Below, in pieces: positions 6,382 to 9,983 of a stretch of 9,983 nucleotides of DNA; the stretch's first letter is position 1, and every line of letters begins with the position of its first letter. The position numbers and the translations under genes are program-made. The notes beneath the pieces are model-generated. The model was not told the DNA's origin and did no database searches. It was given only the letters and a program-made list of their open reading frames with translations. The DNA comes from Rubrobacteraceae bacterium (GTDB taxonomy: Bacteria > Actinomycetota > Rubrobacteria > Rubrobacterales > Rubrobacteraceae): positions 1 through 9,983 of the forward strand of contig JAJNDJ010000052.1 in NCBI GenBank assembly GCA_021156345.1, in the 5' to 3' direction.

Positions 6382-6459
6382 GGGCTCCTCTCCTCGCGCG
6401 TGTTCGTCGCGCTTATTTATGATACGTCCCCCCTAACTCTGGGGAGAGCCTCGCTGCGA

Positions 6460-7023
6460 TTAAGGTCCTGCCAGATCCTCGCGCGCCTCGTCCTGAGCAC
6501 CCTCCTGCCCATCTTCTTGCTCGGGGGTCTCCTCGGCCTCGAGCTCGGTGTAGAGCACGGTGAGTATGATCCCTACGAGACCCACCAGCCCCACCCAGCG
6601 CGGCAGGCGGATCCCCAACACACGATCGAGGGAGTACCTGTCGGGCTCGCGGATCATGAGCGCTGTCGAGATGGCGATGTTGAGGACGGGAAGCTCTGCG
6701 CCGCCCTCGGTCACCCAGATGGGCTTACCCCAGTGGGCCTTCCTCGTTGCCATGGCCATGGACCCTATGACACCGAGCGGACCCAGCGGATTGAACATCC
6801 CCAGTGCCGTGAGCACACCGCCAGCGAACTCCGAGAGTCCAGCCAAGTAGGCCCAGGGGCGTCCCGGGCGCATACCGAGCATCTCCATGAAGCCGCTGGT
6901 ACCCTCCAATCCTGGCCCTCCGAAGGACCCGAAGAGCTTCTGGGCCCCGTGACCCGCCATAAGGGAGCCCTGCACCACGCGCACGATCATTGGCGCCGCT
7001 TCGTTGATCTTCGAGGTGTTCAT
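6460..7023 (-). CDS. DoxX-family membrane protein
   Basis: The 187-residue protein starts MNTSKINEAAPMIVRVVQG, followed by AGHGAQKLFGSFGG, the DoxX family signature in which helix 1 runs into a short G-x-K loop. Further hydrophobic segments lie at about 57-76 (WAYLAGLSEFAGGVLTALG), 80-93, 110-124 (ELPVLNIAISTALMI) and 141-158 (WVGLVGLVGIILTVLY). A family-unusual acidic tail of about 25 residues (from EAEETPEQEDGQ) would be cytoplasmic or periplasmic and disordered. The start ATG at 7023 has GAAGGAGTGAGG immediately upstream; a longer in-frame GTG start at 7059 is less likely. DoxX proteins are linked to respiratory or thiol/redox stress membrane complexes, but the exact role is often unknown. 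The divergent 5' region has a hairpin at 7059-7081. Confidence 0.9.
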   Translation of the reverse strand: MNTSKINEAAPMIVRVVQGSLMAGHGAQKLFGSFGGPGLEGTSGFMEMLGMRPGRPWAYLAGLSEFAGGVLTALGMFNPLGPLGVIGSMAMATRKAHWGKPIWVTEGGAELPVLNIAISTALMIREPDRYSLDRVLGIRLPRWVGLVGLVGIILTVLYTELEAEETPEQEDGQEGAQDEAREDLAGP

Positions 7024-7058
7024 CCTCACTCCTTCAGTGGACAGCTCGGGCCTTACCA

Positions 7059-7081
7059 CCCTCGTCCGCCAGAGACGAGGG
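7059..7081. repeat. Hairpin upstream of the DoxX gene
   Basis: A perfect 8-bp inverted repeat (CCCTCGTC 7059-7066, GACGAGGG 7074-7081) with a 7-base loop lies 35-58 bases upstream of the DoxX start. In the mRNA leader it would form a GC-rich stem; as DNA it could be an operator. No promoter could be assigned with confidence in 7082-7140. Confidence 0.45.
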
Positions 7082-7196
7082 CCCTCTCCTATGCTCTTTA
7101 CCCGGGACCATCCGGTTTACACTCCTGCCCTAATGCGCCCGCTTGCGAGGAAGGCGCCGGCCTGTCGAAAGAGTCGGCATTGAGGAGCCGGAGATA

Positions 7197-7302
7197 ATGT
7201 ACGAATTGGCCACCCGAGTACATCCGGCAGGCCATGAACGACCTGGTGCGGCCCGGTCGACCACGGCGTCAGGTGCGTGGAAGTCCCTGGTACGGACTCT
7301 AA
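7197..7302 (+). pseudogene. Possible frameshifted small ORF in the DoxX/MarR-GNAT interval
   Basis: An ATG at 7197 with AGGAG at 7183-7187 starts MYELAT, after which the same strand in the next frame reads EYIRQAMNDLVRPGR and ends at TAA 7300-7302. Removing one C from the CCC run at 7213-7215 would fuse both into a 34-residue protein that resembles the many short MYELA-type actinobacterial ORFs. In its actual frame the ATG continues 44 residues to 7331. I treat this as a weak candidate. The rest of 7024-7416 holds only hairpins. Confidence 0.28.
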
Positions 7303-7350
7303 GGGAGGAACAAGTTCGGCTCACCGTCTGAAGAGCGTTGTGAAATGAGC

Positions 7351-7371
7351 CCTTCTCGACACGCGAGAAGG
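7351..7371. repeat. Hairpin between small ORF and MarR-GNAT gene
   Basis: CCTTCTCG (7351-7358) and CGAGAAGG (7364-7371) pair perfectly around a 5-base loop, 46 bases downstream of the MarR-GNAT stop. It could be part of a factor-dependent or weak terminator, but there is no T-run on the minus strand after it. Confidence 0.4.
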
Positions 7372-7416
7372 CAGGGACGGGTCGTTACCGCCTTCTGATG
7401 GGTCTGCGCAAGAGAA

Positions 7417-8346
7417 TCACAGCATCAGCTCCCAGGTCTGGCCTACCAGATCGCGCCCGAAGCTATGGTGCGGCTGCTCGTGGACGAGCCGGAAGCCCAT
7501 CGCTTCGTAGATGCGGCGGGCGGAGTGCAGCACGTCATTCGTCCACAAGGTGATCTTGCGGTAGCCGGCCTGTCGGGCGAAGCGGATGCATTCTTCCACC
7601 AGGCGGCTGCCGATGCCAAGCCCGCGTGCTTTCGGCTCGACGAGGAGAAGTCGCAGCTTGGCGATTTCCTCCGACTCCCTGACGAGGAACACACAGCCGA
7701 CGATCTCGCCATCTCTCTCGGCGATCCAACAACGCTCCAGTCTCGGGTCGTATTGTCGGATGAACTTCGCCACGATCTCCGCCACGAGCGCCTCGAACCG
7801 CTCATCCCAGCCGTACTCTGAGGCGTAGAGGACGCCATGGCGGTGGACGACCCAGCCCATGTCGCCGGGCCAGTGGGACCTGAGAAGGTAAGGGATAACC
7901 GGCTCGGGCCGAACACTGAGAAGGCCCTCGATAGTTCGCATCGCTCCGACCAGGCGTTCTTGCCCTGCGATAGACATGCCGCCAAGCATCGCGCCTATGT
8001 CGTTGCGCGAGCGCGCGTCGAGCGGGGCGAAGGCCTCCCGACCTCGCGCGCTAAGCCGCAGGAGCCTGCGCCGGCCGTCGGCTTCGGAGAGTCTCTTGTG
8101 GATCAGTCCGTGCTTCTCGAAGCCGCGTAAAAGACGGCTCAGGTAGCCCGCATCCAATCCAAGCTCCTCGCCGAGTTCACTCGCCGTAGTCTCCTCGCGG
8201 TGAGCAAGCTCGTAGAGGACGCGTACCTCGGTCAGGGAGAATGGACTCTCCAGGTACCCTTCTCCCAATACGCCGATCTGCCGGGTCCAGAACCGGTTGA
8301 AGCGCCTTACGACTCCCACGCGTCTATCGAAATCCTCGCCGGACAT
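7417..8346 (-). CDS. MarR-type regulator fused to a GNAT acetyltransferase
   Basis: The 309-residue protein has two domains. Residues about 1-145 are a MarR-type winged helix: RRFNRFWTRQIGVL, then the recognition helix region TASELGEELGLDAGYLSRLLRGFEKHGLI (54-82) and the wing RLSEADGRRRLLRLSARG (85-102). Residues about 160-309 are a GNAT domain with acetyl-CoA motif RGLGIGSRLVEECIRFA (241-257) and GYRKITLWTNDVLHSARRIYEAMGF (261-285). Such fusions are widespread in actinobacteria, and the DNA-binding half probably controls the nearby divergent operon or itself. Start at ATG 8346 matches family beginnings; a further upstream in-frame ATG at 8565 would add 73 residues of non-family-like sequence. 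No Shine-Dalgarno precedes the chosen ATG, so the start is less certain than the domains. The substrate of the acetyltransferase is unknown. Confidence 0.9.
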   Translation of the reverse strand: MSGEDFDRRVGVVRRFNRFWTRQIGVLGEGYLESPFSLTEVRVLYELAHREETTASELGEELGLDAGYLSRLLRGFEKHGLIHKRLSEADGRRRLLRLSARGREAFAPLDARSRNDIGAMLGGMSIAGQERLVGAMRTIEGLLSVRPEPVIPYLLRSHWPGDMGWVVHRHGVLYASEYGWDERFEALVAEIVAKFIRQYDPRLERCWIAERDGEIVGCVFLVRESEEIAKLRLLLVEPKARGLGIGSRLVEECIRFARQAGYRKITLWTNDVLHSARRIYEAMGFRLVHEQPHHSFGRDLVGQTWELML

Positions 8347-8623
8347 CGAAATAACGGGTAGGAGAGGCGCCGGCCGGGGTTCGACTTCCCGCCGCTCCAC
8401 CCCGTTCGGCGGCCCCAGACCAGACGAGAGATGATCTAGAACCCTTGAAGTCCTCCACGTAAGGAAACGTGACTTCCTACCCAAGGTTCCCGGCCTTACC
8501 GCCTGGCTAATGTCGCCTTGATTTTCACGTTCCGACCAGATTTCACTACTCTCAGTGAAGATCATGAGTATAATTATCGGGTAATGATGATCGCTATCTC
8601 AGGCGGAGAGTAGGTGTGGGGAA
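8347..8623. promoter_or_regulatory. Divergent control region with TATAAT box and palindromes
   Basis: This 277-base region lies between the MarR-GNAT gene and the small-protein/cysteine-dioxygenase pair. A consensus TATAAT (8569-8574) faces the + strand genes. It is preceded by TTCACT (8542-8547) and AGTGAA (8554-8559), a perfect inverted repeat, and flanked by GATCAT (8560-8565) and ATGATC (8587-8592), a second one. Such spacing around a -10 element is what a MarR-type dimer operator would need. The -35 element is not obvious, which itself would suit regulation by an activator or another sigma factor. Confidence 0.45.
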
Positions 8624-8821
8624 ATGATAAGGATCTCGGTCCAGGTGATCAGTGGCACGGCGCGTTTCAGGGTGGCAGTTCAGGCTGAGAGCATCGAGCG
8701 GGCCGTGGAGAGCGTAGGGAGGCAATACCCTGGCAAAGTGTGCGAGGTTACGTTTCCCATAGATCCCGAGACCTTCTTCGTCGAGGACTCCGTTGCCACG
8801 GTCAGGCAGCTAGCAGCATAG
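8624..8821 (+). CDS. Small 65-residue protein of unknown function, upstream of cysteine dioxygenase
   Basis: ATG at 8624 follows the purine-rich GGTGTGGGGAA. The 65-residue product MIRISVQVISGTARFRVAVQ, AESIERAVESVGRQYPG, EVTFPIDPETFFVEDSVA has a beta-alpha-beta-beta look: strand (ISVQVIS), strand (RFRVAVQ), helix (SIERAVESVGRQYP), strand (VCEVTFPI). It has one cysteine and no membrane or signal segment. I do not recognise a characterised family. The ORF ends 25 bases before the cysteine-dioxygenase start, and the two probably share the promoter at 8569-8574, so a function linked to sulfur amino-acid oxidation (partner, sensor or carrier) is a reasonable guess only. Confidence 0.7.
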   Translation: MIRISVQVISGTARFRVAVQAESIERAVESVGRQYPGKVCEVTFPIDPETFFVEDSVATVRQLAA

Positions 8822-8846
8822 AGCGGGCCTTAGGGAAGGGATCTCG

Positions 8847-9425
8847 ATGCACGCAGGTATGATGACATTACCGGCGGTGGATACGAACCATTTGCGGAGT
8901 ATCTCCGAACTTCCTACGGAACTAGCCCTTCAGCAAGCCGCTCCCTTCTTGGTCGGTCTTGTGAGGGACCCCACTTTTTTCGAAGGTGGGATTCGCCCTC
9001 TCTTGGAAGAGGCAAGAGGTGCAGAAGGGGACTGGTACGTGGCACATAGCTATGGAGGCAAGGACCATACCTACTCCTTGCAGGTTTTTGTCTGGCCTCC
9101 GAGCACAGAGACAAAGATCCACGACCATTCCTCCTGGGGCGTTTACTGCTGTGCTGTGGGCTCCATCCTCGAAGAGCGCTACGAGCGTCTGGATGACGGC
9201 TCCAGGCTGGATCACGCCCGCCTGAAAAAGTACCGGCAACGCATGTGGAGCAAGGAAGACGGAGCCTCTAGCGTCCTGCCCCACAACGGAGGTATTCACC
9301 GGGTAGGGAACCCTGGCGACAACGTGGGGATCTCGGTGCATCTGTACGGTCCTCGGCTAGGGGAGCTGGACGGTCGGGACTACGATCTCTCATGCGACTA
9401 CGTCTGTGACCGGCGCGAAGACTAG
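8847..9425 (+). CDS. Cysteine dioxygenase type I family cupin
   Basis: The 192-residue protein belongs to the cupin dioxygenases that oxidise the thiol of cysteine or a related thiol (such as 3-mercaptopropionate) to the sulfinate with Fe(II) and O2 in the cytoplasm. The three iron ligands are visible: KIHDHSSWG (His92, His94) and GGIHRVGNP (His151). VLPHNGGIHRVGN and ISVHLYGPRLGELDGRDYD (162-180) are family blocks. The residue at the position of the mammalian crosslinked cysteine (five after His94) is Val99, so no Cys-Tyr cofactor is expected, common in bacteria. The start at 8847 has an AGGGAAGGGA ribosome site at 8832-8841; a later ATG at residue 5 is possible. It is probably translated from a message also carrying the small 65-residue protein. 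Substrate choice between cysteine and other thiols cannot be read from this sequence. Confidence 0.9.
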   Translation: MHAGMMTLPAVDTNHLRSISELPTELALQQAAPFLVGLVRDPTFFEGGIRPLLEEARGAEGDWYVAHSYGGKDHTYSLQVFVWPPSTETKIHDHSSWGVYCCAVGSILEERYERLDDGSRLDHARLKKYRQRMWSKEDGASSVLPHNGGIHRVGNPGDNVGISVHLYGPRLGELDGRDYDLSCDYVCDRRED

Positions 9426-9667
9426 ACAGGCTGAGTGACCGTCTCTACACGCACTTCACCTCTTCGACGAACGTCTGCCCGAGAATCGCCTGGCCGGGTG
9501 CCCTCTGCATCTTCCCCTCCAGGCTCTTGTCCGAGCACATGGCTGCCCGCATCAGGGTAAGGCTTAAACGCTTGGTGTGAGTTATCCATCGAGGGTTTGA
9601 ACGGAAGGTGCCCACAGACTAAAGTCGGCTTGCTCACCGATCCCCAAGGGAAAGGAACCGACTCCTC
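9426..9667. other. IS-flanking interval, no clear gene
   Basis: This 242-base stretch lies between cysteine dioxygenase and the IS982-type transposase. It must contain the left end of the insertion sequence, but I cannot place the terminal repeat because the right end is outside the window. A minus-strand open frame at 9445-9615 (56 residues, GTG start, containing MCSDKSLEGKMQR and LGQTFVEEVK) could be a truncated hypothetical, but no ribosome site or known family supports it. Confidence 0.4.
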
Positions 9668-9983
9668 ATGGTCGATGTGGACACCTTCCTCACCACACTC
9701 TACGTTATCGCAGACGACTTTTGCCACTCTCAACCACCAAGAAGCCGACCCGGTCCCGATGCCTCCCTCTGCGAAAGCGAGGTCATAACCCTGGCCATCT
9801 TCGCGCGTTGGAGCCGTTTCAACAGCGAGAGGGACTTCTATCGCTACGCCATAGGCCACCTAACAGACGCCTTCCCGACCCTGCCCGAGCGTTCCCAGTT
9901 CAACCGCCTGTTGCGCTCCTGCACGGAGCTCATCGAGGGTTTCTCCTTGCATCTGGGGAGCCTTCTCACGGACGCCCGCGAGT
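9668..9983 (+). CDS. IS982-family-like transposase, N-terminal part
   Basis: ATG at 9668 opens a frame that stays open to the window edge (105 codons). It reads MVDVDTFLTTLYVIADDFC, then ASLCESEVITLAIFARWSRF, then ERDFYRYAIGHLTDAFPTL and RSQFNRLLRSCTELIEGF. The IxVxDD-like start, the SEVITLA helix and the FPxLPxRSQFNRL segment are typical of the N-terminal region of IS982-type DDE transposases, which act by cut-and-paste movement of the element. The catalytic D-D-E residues lie past the window, so activity cannot be judged. The insertion sits just downstream of the cysteine-dioxygenase gene without interrupting it. Confidence 0.78.
   Translation, partial: MVDVDTFLTTLYVIADDFCHSQPPRSRPGPDASLCESEVITLAIFARWSRFNSERDFYRYAIGHLTDAFPTLPERSQFNRLLRSCTELIEGFSLHLGSLLTDARE
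9668..9983 (+). mobile_element. Insertion sequence, IS982-like, left part only
   Basis: The partial transposase gene marks an insertion sequence that continues past the right edge. The left inverted repeat must lie somewhere in 9426-9667; target-site duplications cannot be assessed. The boundaries given here are those of the visible transposase frame. Confidence 0.6.

Noticed and set aside
6017..7197. Plus-strand ORFs 6017-6352 and 6349-7197
   Set aside because: They are antisense to the PPOX remnant and DoxX gene; their products (His/Pro/Arg-rich) show no family features.
8347..8565. N-terminal extension of the MarR-GNAT frame to an upstream ATG at 8565
   Set aside because: The added 73 residues do not resemble a MarR domain and overlap the palindromes and TATAAT region; the start at 8346 fits family beginnings.
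9604..9635. GCCCACAGACTAAAGTCGGC looks like an IS200/IS605 right-end hairpin
   Set aside because: The stem has a four-base bulge and no TnpA or TnpB sequence is nearby, so it is not enough to call an element end.
9422..9859. Minus-strand 145-residue ORF across the IS start
   Set aside because: It runs antisense through the transposase and has no family signature; it is a shadow of high-GC coding sequence.

Overview
This is high-GC bacterial DNA that looks chromosomal. Arginine codons include many AGG and CGC, GTG starts occur, Shine-Dalgarno sites are GGAGG-like, and several proteins have an actinobacterial flavour (F420/PPOX-type remnant, YdeI remnant, MarR-GNAT fusion, 'sulfatase'-like Tat lipoprotein). 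I would guess Actinomycetota, possibly Rubrobacter-like. That is an inference from style, not a proven assignment.

Layout, left to right. Positions 1-99 hold the C-terminal end of a Fur-family metalloregulator. It is followed by a 607-residue, cysteine-free coiled-coil protein with a small globular C-terminal domain (182-2005, +). A four-helix membrane protein (2093-2527, -) is divergent from a Tat-exported, probably lipid-anchored sulfatase/alkaline-phosphatase-superfamily enzyme (2635-4140, +). That enzyme has threonine where sulfatases carry the formylglycine precursor. It converges on a Sir2 deacylase of SIRT6/7-like (class IV) sequence type (4166-4948, -).

Positions 4970-6400 form a small gene graveyard around one intact gene. 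A YdeI/OmpD-associated family gene (4973-5263, -) is broken by frameshifts, an internal deletion and a stop. A PPOX/F420-type flavin reductase gene (6053-6381, -) has lost its middle. Between them is an intact dihydrofolate-reductase-like (RibD C-terminal) gene (5485-6036, +). A perfect 14-bp palindrome sits exactly at the first frameshift of the YdeI remnant.

Next come a DoxX-family membrane protein (6460-7023, -) and a 393-base interval holding two hairpins and a possibly frameshifted small ORF. A MarR-GNAT fusion (7417-8346, -) is divergent from a likely two-gene operon: a 65-residue protein of unknown function (8624-8821) and a cysteine-dioxygenase-type cupin (8847-9425). The shared 277-bp intergenic region carries a TATAAT box flanked by palindromes. 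The right edge (9668-9983) is the N-terminal part of an IS982-type transposase that runs out of the window.

I see no CRISPR array, tRNA, rRNA or convincing multi-gene defence system. The items most worth a second look are the threonine-type 'sulfatase', the SIRT6/7-like sirtuin, the small protein paired with the cysteine dioxygenase, and the lesion pattern in the two decayed genes.
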